A stretch of DNA of 64,000 nucleotides from Nitrospirota bacterium (GTDB taxonomy: Bacteria; Nitrospinota_A; UBA7883; JACRGQ01): NCBI GenBank assembly GCA_024275955.1, contig JAJRYD010000020.1, positions 105,459 through 169,458 of the forward strand. Reading direction: 5' to 3'. Under the pieces are notes generated by a model, which searched no databases, had not been told where the DNA came from, and was given only the letters and a program-made list of their open reading frames with translations. Every line of letters begins with the position of its first letter. The stretch's first letter is position 1. The position numbers were made by a program, and so were the translations under genes. Below are positions 19,140-28,883 of the stretch, one piece after another.

Positions 19140-21659
19140 TCAGTTGACCTCTTTTTCAAGCCGGTCAAGCAATAAAAACATTTCGTTTGTCAGGGTTTCA
19201 AATCCAGAATATATTTCGACAGCCTTTTGCTTGTTCTCGCTATTCATCAGCTCTACTATCTCTTTTCCAACAGAATGAATCTGCTCATGCCATTTATCTA
19301 TTTCCTTAAAAGTAGCTAGATGGCCAAACTCCCTTTGCCCTTCATTAAAATACCATTTACCGAAAACACAATCGCGGTGATTAAGCACTTCGTTCAAGGC
19401 TATTGTCTCTTTCCCCATAAGCATAGCGTTTAATTTTGCTTTCCATATATTGTGAGCCGCTTTTACCGGCGCGGAGTCAAACCGTTTTGACTCGACTTTG
19501 AACTTAGCGACAATCTGTTGAAGCGCGCTGGCTCTATCTGCCAGCTCAAGAGCATCTTTGTTGGTCTTACCTGCTCCATCAGCCGATTGCGATACGGCAT
19601 CGCTAACATGCTGGATATTTTTTGTGACTTCCTGTGCCGCTTTCGCCGCCTCGACTATATTGCTGGTAATTTCAGACGTTGCTTGCGAGGTTTGCCCGAT
19701 AGATCTAGCAATCTCGTTGCTTGTAGCCGACTGCTCTTCCACTGCCGCCGCTATAGAATTTGAAATGGAACTAACTTCCTCAATAACACCAGATATAGAT
19801 TTCATTGCCTCTGATGCCTCGCGAGTGTTCTTTTGAATTTCTTCAATTTTCTGACCAATACCTTCGGTAGCGGTAGATGTCTGTCTGGCCAAGTCCTTAA
19901 CCTCGTTGGCGACAACGGCAAATCCTTTACCAGCTTCGCCGGCAGATGCCGCCTCGATTGTCGCGTTAAGCGCAAGAAAGTTGGTCTGTGATGCTATGTC
20001 GTTAATAACATCAAGCACCTTGCCGATTTCTTTTGAAGAGATAGAGAGCTTTTCCATCATCTCATACGCCTTTTTGGCCTGGTCGTTCGCGTCGGAGGCT
20101 ATTTGGGCTTCCCTTGTAGCATTTTTGGCTACCTCCCCTATTGAGGCGCTCATCTCTTCCACCGCCGCCGCGACAGTATTGATAGATTCCGAAACATTCT
20201 CAGAAGATTCGGCCATATTATTTATATTGCTTGAGAGTTCTTCCGCTCCAGCCGCGATACTTGAAGACCGTGAGTTTACCTCTTCCATATTAGATGCCAT
20301 GTCGGTAGAAAGAGCGGTAAGCTTTTCAGATGAGCCGGCAATGCTGACACTCTCTGCATTTATATTGCTCACCATCGCCGAAAGGCTTTTTGACATCTGG
20401 TTTAGCGACTGCGAAAGCCTAGAGATTTCATCCTCACCCTCAGATTCGGTGCGGTGAGTAAAGTCACCATCTGCGACTTGCTCGGCAAGCTCTATGTTCT
20501 GCCCGATTCTGGCAATAATTCTTATGGCAAGAAAATATGTCAATATTCCCGCCAGAATAATAATTACGCTGGAGACGATAACCGCTCTAATTATATGTTG
20601 CTGGTTTTTCTCAGCCGCTTTGGAGAAAGAGTCAACAAGGCTGTTGCTCAGCTTTCTGAGCTGGTTGGAAGATACCATAATTTGCGCCTTAAGGTTGCGC
20701 ATCTGCTCATCATCGTCAGTGACTAAAAGCTTTTCGGAATAATCGAGAAATTCAGCCAGCTTTATTTCGATTGCTACAATATTTTTTTGCGATTCTTCAT
20801 CCTTGATAGCCTTAACGGTTTTAAACTTAGTGCGTTTAAGGTCGGTAGGATATTCTCCGCCACTCTTCATGGCGACTAATGTTTTTGTAAAAATATCTTT
20901 AGCTACTTTATATTCTTCTAGGCTTGGGTTCAGTTCGTCTTTGCCATGTTCGACATCTTTTGAAAAGAGAATTTTAAATTTTCTTATTCCTAGCATATCA
21001 CCAAGGCTGAACGGCTCATCCATCATCTTGGTATGGCACGAAGCACAAACCTCTACCGTGGCGATATCCGAGGTGTAAAAAACCAGAAACAGCTTATTGT
21101 CTTCTTCCAGAGGCTCTGAAAACATTTTATCTGGATTTTTTTTAAGAAAATCATTCGCCCTTCTATCCAGTGAGGTCTTTAGCTCTTTCTCACTGTTGAC
21201 AGGCAACTCTGCGATAATATCAATGCTGGTATCCTTTGGGTTGCCTTGCGCGTCTGTGCCGAACTTACTATTCACTATTCTGGCTAGAGTAGCTGGGTAT
21301 GGGATTGTCGTCTGATCTTCAACCTCGGGTGTCATAGAGATTTCCAGCCCGGCTTTCTTTACAGTGGTGATAACTGTTTTTGTGTATGTGGTTCGCATAT
21401 GGGTTATGTAGTTGTTCAAAATTTCCACACGCTTCTCAACATTTCTAAAGGCATCTTTAGAGCTGGCATATCCCAATATAGATTTACCCATAGCTTGGGT
21501 AAGCATTCTTTGACGGCCAAGCGCGTTAATGGTTTCCGTGTCGTCGTAGGCATGTTCGAATTTAGCAAACATCCAGATGCCCTGCGTAGCAACCAGAAGT
21601 ATCATTCCTGCCAGAAATATGAGTGCATACGTTTTCAAGTCAAAAGATAAGTTTTTCAT
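19140..21659 (-). CDS. Chemoreceptor with haem-type CxxCH sensor and C-terminal CZB domain
   Basis: An 839-residue methyl-accepting protein. Membrane segment 1 is near residues 12-30. The periplasmic sensor begins PilJ-like ([17 protein letters not shown]) and carries CASCHTKM at 205-212, a c-type haem-binding motif as in Tll0287/DUF3365 domains. Membrane segment 2 is near 360-380, followed by HAMP and the signalling hairpin (tip region [20 protein letters not shown]). From about 735 there is a CZB zinc-binding domain with ligands in [28 protein letters not shown] and KWHEQIH. The parts suggest one receptor reading both periplasmic redox/gas signals and cytoplasmic zinc/oxidant signals. That reading is inference; the domains are clear. 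Confidence 0.88.
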   Translation of the reverse strand: MKNLSFDLKTYALIFLAGMILLVATQGIWMFAKFEHAYDDTETINALGRQRMLTQAMGKSILGYASSKDAFRNVEKRVEILNNYITHMRTTYTKTVITTVKKAGLEISMTPEVEDQTTIPYPATLARIVNSKFGTDAQGNPKDTSIDIIAELPVNSEKELKTSLDRRANDFLKKNPDKMFSEPLEEDNKLFLVFYTSDIATVEVCASCHTKMMDEPFSLGDMLGIRKFKILFSKDVEHGKDELNPSLEEYKVAKDIFTKTLVAMKSGGEYPTDLKRTKFKTVKAIKDEESQKNIVAIEIKLAEFLDYSEKLLVTDDDEQMRNLKAQIMVSSNQLRKLSNSLVDSFSKAAEKNQQHIIRAVIVSSVIIILAGILTYFLAIRIIARIGQNIELAEQVADGDFTHRTESEGEDEISRLSQSLNQMSKSLSAMVSNINAESVSIAGSSEKLTALSTDMASNMEEVNSRSSSIAAGAEELSSNINNMAESSENVSESINTVAAAVEEMSASIGEVAKNATREAQIASDANDQAKKAYEMMEKLSISSKEIGKVLDVINDIASQTNFLALNATIEAASAGEAGKGFAVVANEVKDLARQTSTATEGIGQKIEEIQKNTREASEAMKSISGVIEEVSSISNSIAAAVEEQSATSNEIARSIGQTSQATSEITSNIVEAAKAAQEVTKNIQHVSDAVSQSADGAGKTNKDALELADRASALQQIVAKFKVESKRFDSAPVKAAHNIWKAKLNAMLMGKETIALNEVLNHRDCVFGKWYFNEGQREFGHLATFKEIDKWHEQIHSVGKEIVELMNSENKQKAVEIYSGFETLTNEMFLLLDRLEKEVN

Positions 21660-21735
21660 TGTCCATTCCCCTATAAACCCTAATAAATTCCAAACACCTT
21701 AAAAGCATTCCATCAAATTCCCCGATGGAACAGCG

Positions 21736-23520
21736 TCAAACCTTAAATACTCTAACCGCATCCTGAAGCTTTCCTGCCAAGCTGGCCAACTCTCTAGTAT
21801 TTGAATTGAGGCCTTCTGCCGCGTTAGAAACATTTTTTGCCGTAGACTCAACTTCATCAAACTTATCTGATATCGCGGTCGAATTAATAGACGCTTCCAC
21901 CACATCTTCAGCCATCTTGCCTGAAGTCTCTGATGTTTTAGATGTAGTTTTGGCAATTTCATTAGTCGTAGATGATTGCTCTTCAACAGCTACCGAAATA
22001 TTGGTCGATATATCACTTACCTCTTCTATTACTTTTGCTATTGATATAATAGCCTCAGTCGCCTCTTCTGTATTTCTATGAATCTCTTCAATCTTTTGAC
22101 TGATGCCCTCGGTCGCGTTAGAGGTCTGCCTGGCAAGCTCCTTAACCTCGTTGGCAACTACGGCAAAGCCTTTTCCCGCGTCCCCCGCGGAGGCCGCCTC
22201 TATTGTGGCGTTAAGAGCAAGAAAGTTGGTCTGGGCCGCGATATCGTTGATAACATCCAGAACATTTCCAATTTCACCAGATGAGACCAGAAGCGCTTCT
22301 ATCGTTTCCTGAGCCTTTTTCGTCTGCTCATTTGCCACTCCGGCAATCTTGGATTCTCTGGCACAGTTTCCCGCAACCTCAGACATTGACGAACTCATCT
22401 CCTCCGTGGCGGCCGCTATTGTCGCTATGGAGGAGGACGTGTTGTCACTCGCCTCGGCAAGTCCGTTCATTCTTAACGTAAGTCCCTTTACATGGTTCGA
22501 CACTTCATCCGACTGCTGTTCCATCTCTTTGGAGTTGGAGGCAAGCTGGGTAGAGATGGCGGCAATAGCGTTAGCAGAGTCGTTAAGGGGGCCTACCATG
22601 CCGGTGATACCTTGTATAAGCTTCTGTACTTTTTCAATAAAGGTGTTTATCAGTTTCCGTAATCGGCCGATCTCATCATCCGATGAAACGCTCAAGCGAA
22701 AGCTTAAGTCTCCATCACCTGTCGCCAAATCTTCCACAGCCTTTAGCACGTTGACTATAGGGTTTACTATAGTGCTGATAAGCATTACCGAAACAAGAAG
22801 AGCTATAATGATAGCCACTATTCCAACCATCGCCAGCGCGCTTATGGCACTCTGATATGTCTCGCTCGCCTTCTCTTTTATTTTTGTGGATGCTTTAAAT
22901 TCCTTTGAAAAATCATCCAACACGCGCTCCATAAGTTTATTCTCTACCCTGCTGAGGCTCTCAAAGGAGCGCAAAAGCTCTATACGCGCGTGATCAAGAG
23001 CCGCTACAGCTTCCCTAGATTCTGCTCCGTACTTACCCTCATATTTTCTTGTCATAAGAAGCTCTTCCGCCAGCTCTACAAAAAGAAGATACCGCTCGGA
23101 AATAGTTTTTACCGCTTCAATCTCGCGCTTGGTCGACAATTTATCCGATAAGTTTCTAAGCTGTTCCTTGAATTTTTGTTTTTCCTTACGGTACTCTCCA
23201 AGCAGGGCAGAGCCTTCGGCGGTCTCTACTTCCAGCATATATTTAGAGATTGCATCGGACTGCGCGAAAAGCGGAATGGCCAAAGCAGTTGAGCCGTATC
23301 TGCTTTCAGAAGTAGATATCAATTTTGTTTGAATAATATTTCCCATAGAGTTAAGCCCTGCTATCGCCGCGTCCACTTCAGCTTTCATAACCTTTAGGTA
23401 ATGATGCCCAAAATATACAGACAGGCAAAGAGTGAAAAGAAGGATTACCAAACCTCCTATAAGTTTAACTTTTATAGGGAGGTTTTGAATCTTCCCCCAG
23501 AGTGCGTTTAAGACTTTCAT
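21736..23520 (-). CDS. Chemoreceptor (methyl-accepting chemotaxis protein)
   Basis: A 594-residue receptor. It has membrane segment 1 near residues 18-38 and a helical periplasmic domain of about 180 residues with no recognisable ligand site. Membrane segment 2 is near 222-247, followed by a HAMP domain ([20 protein letters not shown]) and the signalling hairpin ([40 protein letters not shown]). The cytoplasmic half is closely similar to that of the next receptor, which suggests an old duplication with different sensor parts. No CheR-tethering pentapeptide is visible; the end is [10 protein letters not shown]. Confidence 0.92.
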   Translation of the reverse strand: MKVLNALWGKIQNLPIKVKLIGGLVILLFTLCLSVYFGHHYLKVMKAEVDAAIAGLNSMGNIIQTKLISTSESRYGSTALAIPLFAQSDAISKYMLEVETAEGSALLGEYRKEKQKFKEQLRNLSDKLSTKREIEAVKTISERYLLFVELAEELLMTRKYEGKYGAESREAVAALDHARIELLRSFESLSRVENKLMERVLDDFSKEFKASTKIKEKASETYQSAISALAMVGIVAIIIALLVSVMLISTIVNPIVNVLKAVEDLATGDGDLSFRLSVSSDDEIGRLRKLINTFIEKVQKLIQGITGMVGPLNDSANAIAAISTQLASNSKEMEQQSDEVSNHVKGLTLRMNGLAEASDNTSSSIATIAAATEEMSSSMSEVAGNCARESKIAGVANEQTKKAQETIEALLVSSGEIGNVLDVINDIAAQTNFLALNATIEAASAGDAGKGFAVVANEVKELARQTSNATEGISQKIEEIHRNTEEATEAIISIAKVIEEVSDISTNISVAVEEQSSTTNEIAKTTSKTSETSGKMAEDVVEASINSTAISDKFDEVESTAKNVSNAAEGLNSNTRELASLAGKLQDAVRVFKV

Positions 23521-23544
23521 AATGTATATCTCTCCCTAGCTTTA

Positions 23545-24024
23545 TTACAGAACAGAACTGTTCAAGACCTCTGAAATGTTCATTATCAACATCAGTTCAC
23601 CATCTTTTCTGACGACTCCCGACAGAAACTTTCCATTAATTCCTTTCAGGTTCGCGGGAGACGGCTCTATTTCATCTTCAGGAAATTCAATCACGTCACC
23701 AATATCATCGAGCATCAGTCCAGCGGAGTCCTCACCAATTCCTTCTGAAATTGAGAGCGGCACTGCCAGCCTGTTGAGCTCCGACTCCGGCTTTAGTATC
23801 AAGCAAATATTTTCCGAAGGTTTCACCCTATCCATGCTTAGTGCTATCGCCGGGTCGATAACAGTTACTACCTGTCCGCGTAGGTTTAAAAGCCCGCTTA
23901 CATGCTCCGGTGAAAGCTCCACTTTAGTAAGGCTGAACCCGTGGATAATTTCTCGAACAAGAAGTATGTCTATTCCGAACATATCCTCACCAAGAAAAAA
24001 CGTAAAAAACTTTCTGCTAGACAT
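23545..24024 (-). CDS. cheW: Chemotaxis coupling protein CheW
   Basis: A 159-residue scaffold protein joining CheA to receptors. The CheW fold is shown by FTFFLGEDMFGIDILLVREI, VSGLLNLRGQVVTVIDPAIA, GLMLDDIGDVIEF and KFLSGVVRKDGELMLIMNIS. I start at ATG 24024 (MSSRKFFTF), which has the purine-rich GGCGGGGGAA upstream and overlaps the cheA end by 8 bases. A longer form from 24045 would add seven residues of unlikely sequence. Confidence 0.92.
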   Translation of the reverse strand: MSSRKFFTFFLGEDMFGIDILLVREIIHGFSLTKVELSPEHVSGLLNLRGQVVTVIDPAIALSMDRVKPSENICLILKPESELNRLAVPLSISEGIGEDSAGLMLDDIGDVIEFPEDEIEPSPANLKGINGKFLSGVVRKDGELMLIMNISEVLNSSVL

Positions 24025-27000
24025 TTCCCCCGCCTTTCTCCTCAAAAACCTGCAGAATTGTTTTTACTAGACGCTCCTTATCAAGTTTCATTTCATACGC
24101 GTCTATGCCGGCGCTCAAGCCAAGCTCCCTATCACGTTCAAACCCAAGAGAGGTGCATGCGACTACGGGGAGATTTTTTAGCGTAGATGAAGAGCGGACC
24201 TTTTTAGTAAGTTCTATTCCATTAAGCCGAGGCATATTGATGTCGGTGAGTAGCATATCGTATTTTGTGTCCGAATTCAGCATGTTCCATGCCTTCTCAC
24301 CGTTTTCGGCAAAATCAACTTCGCAACCTGCGCCCTCGAGATATTTTATCGTTACATGCCTGAAAAAGGCGGTATCCTCCGCGAGAAGAATCCGTTTCCC
24401 ATTAAGCAGTTTGCCGGAAGTAGTATGCTTAAAATGCTCCGGTTCGGCACTTTCAAAGAGACTATATATATCGACGAAAATAGACAGCTTGCCGTCAATA
24501 ATGCTGGAACCTAACATGCCGAGACCCGACACGCTTTCGGTGTTAAGCTTGCTATCGGTGTTTGCGACATCAAGCACTTCGGAAGCGATAATGCCAAGCT
24601 TATGCTTTACCAATTTAGGGATAATTACATACATAATTTCAGGATCGGTTTCCGGTTTGCTAACAGGAAGAAAATCATGGAGCCTAAGCACCCGAAGCGA
24701 TTTTCCTTGGTATTGAATGAATTCCTTTTTATCGACGCATTCTATATCGGTAGCAGGAACCTTGTCGATTCTAGAAACTAGATCAATATTCATAACAAAA
24801 TTTTCTTCGGTTCCGTTTTTGAACATTAGAAGCCTTTGCGATTCTACTTCCTGCTTTTTCGCGTCAAGATTTTCCTGTGCAAGGTTTTCCTGCTCTACAT
24901 CGGTAAACTTCATCTCCATGTAGTTTGCGATGCCGGTAGGGTCAAGTATCATCGCGACCTTGCCATCTCCTAATATGGTCGCGCCTCCATAGCATTTGCA
25001 TTTTTTGAGGAAGCTGGAAAGCGGCTTAACGACAATTTCTTCGTTATTCAAAAGCTCATCCACCACCAATCCGAAACGGTGTATACCAACCTTTAAGACC
25101 AGAATGTGCATGGCACTTCTTGTGTTCTTTCTCCGTTCCTTGCCAGAACGCTTGGCCAACAAATCCGAAGGCACGGCGGTAGAAGCCTCTGACGCGCTTT
25201 CTTCACTTTCGTTTTCAATTTCGGCAAACATAGATTTGAAAATAGACTTAAGTGGTTTTTGCCGTTTATCAACGATCCTGTTTCGATTGTCTTCGATTAA
25301 TTCTCCCGATTTTGGATTTTTGATACGGTTTTGCATCCCAAGCACATCCGAGAGGCGGATCAACGGCAAAAGCTTACCGCGCTGTCTGATAACGGCAGAA
25401 TCACCAAGCACTTCCACCCTCTTGGCGACATCTTCAGCCCTTATTCTGACAATATCATCTAGGCTCGATTGGGGAACGGCAAACTGACGGCCCCTGACCT
25501 CTACCAACAGGGAAGATATAATCGCCATCGTCAGTGGAAGCTTGAGAAGAACTACGGTGCCGCGCCCAACGGAAGAATCAAGCTGAATGGTTCCCCCAAG
25601 CTTTTCAATATTGGTTTTAACGACATCCATACCTACACCGCGGCCGGAGACTCCTGTTACTTTAGCCGCCATCGAAAAACCTGGAGCAAAAATAAGCTCC
25701 TGAGCTTTTTTATCACTCATCAGGCCGGCTTCCTCTTGAGTTATCACATTTTTCTCGACAGCCTTGCCTTTTACTGCGTCTGGATTTATGCCGCGTCCGT
25801 CATCGGCAATCTTTATGATTACCTGGTCTCCTTCGTGATACGCCGCGACTTCGACCTTCCCCTCCGGGAGTTTGCCGGCCTTTTCCCTTTCGTCGGGGAT
25901 TTCAATAGCATGGTCGAGACAATTTCTAAGCAGATGGGTAAGCGGATCGGAGAGAGCTTCAATTATAGACTTATCAAGTTCGACATCTTCACCACTCGTT
26001 TCCAGCTTCACCTGCTTATTAAGGCTTCTGGTAAGATCCCGCACTATCCGCGGCAACTTTGAAAAAACGGCCCCCACCGGCTGGAGGCGTGTCGCCATAA
26101 TTTTTTCCTGCATATCTGAAGTAAGAAAATCAACCTGCTGAACTACCGACTTAATGCTTTGCACCTCTGATAGCGGAGATGAAAGAAGCCCGAAGAACCT
26201 ATCTTCAACCCTTTTAAATTCCTTTTCCACGAGAGCTTCAAACTCACCGTTTAGAGAAGCTCCCAAAGCATTGGCGCCATCAATTACAGATTTGCTCGAT
26301 TGGGCGGTCAGATCGCCGATTTTTTCCTGAAGCGCACTACCGCCCATAATGACCGAAGCCCTCTGGTTCATCTGGCTGACTATTTGATTCCTAGTCAGCA
26401 CCAGTTCTCCGGCAAGATTCATTAGGGAATTGAGCAGGTCCAGCTTTACGCGGAGAGACTCAACGATAGCAACCGATTTTCCTTTTTCATTGCCAGAAAC
26501 CGGGGCATTTAAGGCCGGTTCTTTAGCGCCTGCCAGCACTTCAGAAGCCTCTACCTGAGCAGAAGGTTTTTCTTCTTTTTTTTCCGGCTCTTTGGTCTCT
26601 GGTGCCTCTGTTTCTTCCTTTTCTGAAATTTTATCTTTCTCTGTGGGTGCCGCCCCGGAGCCGGTTCTAAAAACTTCGAGGCTTTCCAGATGTTTTGCTA
26701 TAGAGATTCCTTCAGATTCAGCATAATTATCAATAAGCTCTGTAAGCTTGTCAGAGCCTGCCAGCAAAGCGTCAACAACATCAGGAGTCGCGGTTAGATC
26801 TCCATCGCGCACTCTGGAAAGAACAGTCTCCATTACATGAGCCAAGTTAGTAATATTCATAAAACCAAGAAAAGAAAACCCGCCTTTTATGCTGTGCATA
26901 GCGCGGAACACTCTATTAACTAAGTCGGGCGAAACATCAGCCCCCTTCTCTTCAAGGAGCAAAAGGTCAGGCTCGATATTCGATAGGTGTTCTTTCGATT

Positions 27001-27052
27001 CCTGAACAAGCTCACCAACTAGTTCAGCATCATCCTCAAGACCCAATTTCAT
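24017..27052 (-). CDS. cheA: CheA histidine kinase with extra CheW-like domain and fused receiver
   Basis: A 1011-residue kinase, longer than the usual 600-750. P1/HPt is at about 5-105 with the phospho-His in FRAMHSIKGGFSF (His53). An acidic E/K/P-rich linker follows (about 125-175). Then come P3 dimerisation and P4 ATPase with HLLRNCLDHAIE, IADDGRGINPD and VSGRGVGMDVVKTN, and P5/CheW around 510-680 interrupted by a charged insert. A second CheW-like domain sits near 720-870. A receiver domain is at about 885-1011 with phospho-Asp 937 in MLLTDINMPRLNG. No separate cheY is in the cluster, so the fused receiver may act as phosphate sink or adaptation element. I start at 27052 (GGGGTGG just upstream) rather than 27079. 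Confidence 0.93.
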   Translation of the reverse strand: MKLGLEDDAELVGELVQESKEHLSNIEPDLLLLEEKGADVSPDLVNRVFRAMHSIKGGFSFLGFMNITNLAHVMETVLSRVRDGDLTATPDVVDALLAGSDKLTELIDNYAESEGISIAKHLESLEVFRTGSGAAPTEKDKISEKEETEAPETKEPEKKEEKPSAQVEASEVLAGAKEPALNAPVSGNEKGKSVAIVESLRVKLDLLNSLMNLAGELVLTRNQIVSQMNQRASVIMGGSALQEKIGDLTAQSSKSVIDGANALGASLNGEFEALVEKEFKRVEDRFFGLLSSPLSEVQSIKSVVQQVDFLTSDMQEKIMATRLQPVGAVFSKLPRIVRDLTRSLNKQVKLETSGEDVELDKSIIEALSDPLTHLLRNCLDHAIEIPDEREKAGKLPEGKVEVAAYHEGDQVIIKIADDGRGINPDAVKGKAVEKNVITQEEAGLMSDKKAQELIFAPGFSMAAKVTGVSGRGVGMDVVKTNIEKLGGTIQLDSSVGRGTVVLLKLPLTMAIISSLLVEVRGRQFAVPQSSLDDIVRIRAEDVAKRVEVLGDSAVIRQRGKLLPLIRLSDVLGMQNRIKNPKSGELIEDNRNRIVDKRQKPLKSIFKSMFAEIENESEESASEASTAVPSDLLAKRSGKERRKNTRSAMHILVLKVGIHRFGLVVDELLNNEEIVVKPLSSFLKKCKCYGGATILGDGKVAMILDPTGIANYMEMKFTDVEQENLAQENLDAKKQEVESQRLLMFKNGTEENFVMNIDLVSRIDKVPATDIECVDKKEFIQYQGKSLRVLRLHDFLPVSKPETDPEIMYVIIPKLVKHKLGIIASEVLDVANTDSKLNTESVSGLGMLGSSIIDGKLSIFVDIYSLFESAEPEHFKHTTSGKLLNGKRILLAEDTAFFRHVTIKYLEGAGCEVDFAENGEKAWNMLNSDTKYDMLLTDINMPRLNGIELTKKVRSSSTLKNLPVVACTSLGFERDRELGLSAGIDAYEMKLDKERLVKTILQVFEEKGGGNV

Positions 27053-27152
27053 CCACCCCCAAAAAATGACGCAAGACACCGCATGCCTGTCTGAAGCTTT
27101 TTAAACAACGACCTTGTTGCTTGCTAGATACTTCACAGAGCGGAATGGCAAA

Positions 27153-27181
27153 ATTATATGCAAGTGAAGCTTAAAAATCAA
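27153..27181 (-). promoter_or_regulatory. Sigma70-type promoter of the chemotaxis operon
   Basis: Minus strand: -35 TTGATT (27176-27181), a 17-base spacer, -10 TATAAT (27153-27158) preceded by TGCA. Transcription would start near 27146, leaving a leader of about 94 bases before cheA. It is back-to-back with the promoter for the diiron protein. Confidence 0.65.
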
Positions 27182-27210
27182 CTTGACTTTCTATTGGAAA
27201 AACCAGATTA

Positions 27211-27239
27211 TTGCCACATAAGGAGACAATAATTATATA
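27211..27239 (+). promoter_or_regulatory. Sigma70-type promoter of the diiron-protein gene
   Basis: -35 TTGCCA (27211-27216), a 17-base spacer, -10 TATATA (27234-27239). The start near 27246 leaves a leader of about 53 bases with a strong AGGAGG (27288-27293). Confidence 0.55.
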
Positions 27240-27298
27240 GATACGGCGTAGTATATTTTATTAGAATCGATTTTTTCTTTATTTTTCAGGAGGTTAGT

Positions 27299-28078
27299 TT
27301 GTCTGAGACTTATAACTCTAATGACCCTATAGAGGTCGCTAAAGGTGTTTTTCACCTCGGAGTGCAAGACACTCCGAATAGTTTTAGCAATATTCCATAT
27401 TTGATTGTTGATGGAGATGGGGCGGTTGTAATCGACCCCGGTTCGGCTATACCGGCATTTTATGAGGTATTTCTTAGGAAAGTCAAAAAAGTGATCGACC
27501 CGAAAAAAATCACACATCTAATAGTTCAACATCAAGACCCTGACCTTTGCGCGGCACTCCCCCTAATTGAAAAGCTTGCCCACCCCGACGTTAAGATATA
27601 TGCCCCGCTTGAGGCAAAAGTATTGCTCCAGCATTATGGCATGGTCTCTCCCCTCGTTCCACTTGACGACGGAGATACGCTCACTTTTGGAAACGGCAGA
27701 ACCTTAGAGTTTATTATGACTCCTTACGCTCATTTTGTCGGCACTATGGCTACCTATGACGCGGCAACCAAGGTGATATTTTCATCCGACGCGTTTGGCG
27801 GTTTTACCGGCGATAATGCTCTCTACGCCCCAGCAAGTTACCCCACCCAGCTAACAGCATTTCTAGGCCAATACCTCGGTTCTAAAAGAGCATTGGAATA
27901 CGCTCTGAAACGGATAGAAAAACTTGCAGAAGAAAAAGGTATCGACCTTATCTGCCCACAGCATGGTTGTCTGATTAAAAAAGAACAAATACCTACATAT
28001 CTTGAAGCCGCTCATGCCCTTGAAGTCGGCGGAGAAATAGATATGCTGGCCGCAAAACATGGCATCGAACTGGACTAG
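27299..28078 (+). CDS. ODP-like diiron metallo-beta-lactamase-fold protein (candidate oxygen sensor)
   Basis: A 259-residue protein with the beta-lactamase fold of flavodiiron proteins but no flavodoxin domain. The diiron ligands line up as His78, Asp80 and Asp82 (in VQHQDPDLC), His145 (PYAHF), Asp164 (FSSDAFGG) and His222 (CPQHGC). The usual Glu is replaced by Asp, and Leu-Cys follows instead of His. This matches the ODP group, whose Treponema denticola member binds oxygen at a diiron site and works with CheA. It is divergent from cheA here, which fits such a role. The start is TTG 27299 with a perfect AGGAGG 5 bases upstream. Oxygen sensing is inference from family and position. Confidence 0.82.
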   Translation: MSETYNSNDPIEVAKGVFHLGVQDTPNSFSNIPYLIVDGDGAVVIDPGSAIPAFYEVFLRKVKKVIDPKKITHLIVQHQDPDLCAALPLIEKLAHPDVKIYAPLEAKVLLQHYGMVSPLVPLDDGDTLTFGNGRTLEFIMTPYAHFVGTMATYDAATKVIFSSDAFGGFTGDNALYAPASYPTQLTAFLGQYLGSKRALEYALKRIEKLAEEKGIDLICPQHGCLIKKEQIPTYLEAAHALEVGGEIDMLAAKHGIELD

Positions 28079-28087
28079 GGAAGGAAT

Positions 28088-28336
28088 ATGAATATGGAAG
28101 CCAAAGAAGTAATTGAACAAATACTGGAAACTGCTCTTCAGGTCAGCTCGGAGAAAGACAGATTAAAAGCGATTTTTGAAAAATCTGGAATATCAATTTC
28201 TGATGATATGAAGGTTTCAGGGATAAACGGAGATTCGATCGCCGTTATGGCAACCCTTATGAGCAACCTAGCGGAAATGGCTGTTGTAAAAATCAGCGCT
28301 AAACAGATAATCCGCAAAGGCGGCATAACCCTTTAA
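28088..28336 (+). CDS. Small protein of unknown function, partner of the diiron protein
   Basis: An 82-residue, mostly helical protein that I do not recognise. It has no signal peptide, membrane segment or cysteines. A helical N-terminus (EVIEQILETALQVSSEKDRL) is followed by a Gly/Ser/Asp-rich middle and a helical C-terminus. It starts 9 bases after the diiron gene with GGAAGG just upstream, so the two are translated from one message. It could be an adaptor or a regulator of that protein. A second in-frame ATG lies at 28094. Confidence 0.65.
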   Translation: MNMEAKEVIEQILETALQVSSEKDRLKAIFEKSGISISDDMKVSGINGDSIAVMATLMSNLAEMAVVKISAKQIIRKGGITL

Positions 28337-28399
28337 CCGCACAATATCGCAACAAGGTAAATCTTTCCATGTCGCGGTACCGAACCAAAAGCTAGCCTG

Positions 28400-28437
28400 T
28401 CGGCCTGCCGGTTATCGAATGATAATTGGTAGGCCGA
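28400..28437 (+). terminator. Strong hairpin after the diiron-protein operon
   Basis: TCGGCCTGCC (28400-28409) pairs with GGTAGGCCGA (28428-28437) over 10 bp with one G-U. It lies about 65 bases after the last stop. There is no T-run, so it may protect the 3' end rather than terminate. The rest of the gap to 28883 holds a MITE-like element and otherwise nothing I can name. Confidence 0.4.
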
Positions 28438-28685
28438 ATTAACCTGAATCTCCACTCTCTTGAAGATAGCGATTGCCAGTTCTATTTTTAGGAATGATAA
28501 ACCGCAATAAAAAAATGAAAATAGCGCAAGGCAAGTTTCTCAGGTTATCGTTTAGCTCAGTGAGATGAAGAAAAAACTGCAAGAGCAGTTTAGATAAAAC
28601 GCCGAAATAATCGCTACTTGAAACAAAAGTGCGAAAGATATTTGACTCTACCAGAAAGTGTCTAGGCGACGAGACACCAGCTGAG

Positions 28686-28814
28686 GGAACTGTTTCCAAA
28701 AGAGTTTTTTGAGCATTTTAAGGAGAAGTTCATTCTCTAACTTCTTAAAAATAGAGCCTTTAGAGATTGGTAATTTGTAGAAAAATCAAATTTATCTCAT
28801 TCGACAACAGCCCC
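28686..28814 (+). mobile_element. MITE-like element, copy A (129 bp), 5-bp target duplication CTGAG
   Basis: The element runs from GGAACTGTTTCC to CGACAACAGCCCC and is flanked on both sides by CTGAG (28681-28685 and 28815-28819), a perfect 5-bp target duplication. The ends are imperfect inverted repeats (GGAACTGTT against GGGGCTGTT). It matches copy B at 63638-63765 along its whole length with about 15 differences by eye, and copy C at 32582-32712 more loosely. It carries no ORF, so it would need a transposase supplied elsewhere. Confidence 0.85.
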
Positions 28815-28883
28815 CTGAGGTCTTTGCTAGACTGTGTGGCGTACTTGCTGGTTGAATCTAGGCACTACCGCCGCACCAAATTA

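Noticed and set aside
28439-28699. Possible gene of 86 codons on the minus strand
   Set aside because: It overlaps the left end of a mobile element, has no ribosome site and no recognisable family. At most it is decayed DNA.
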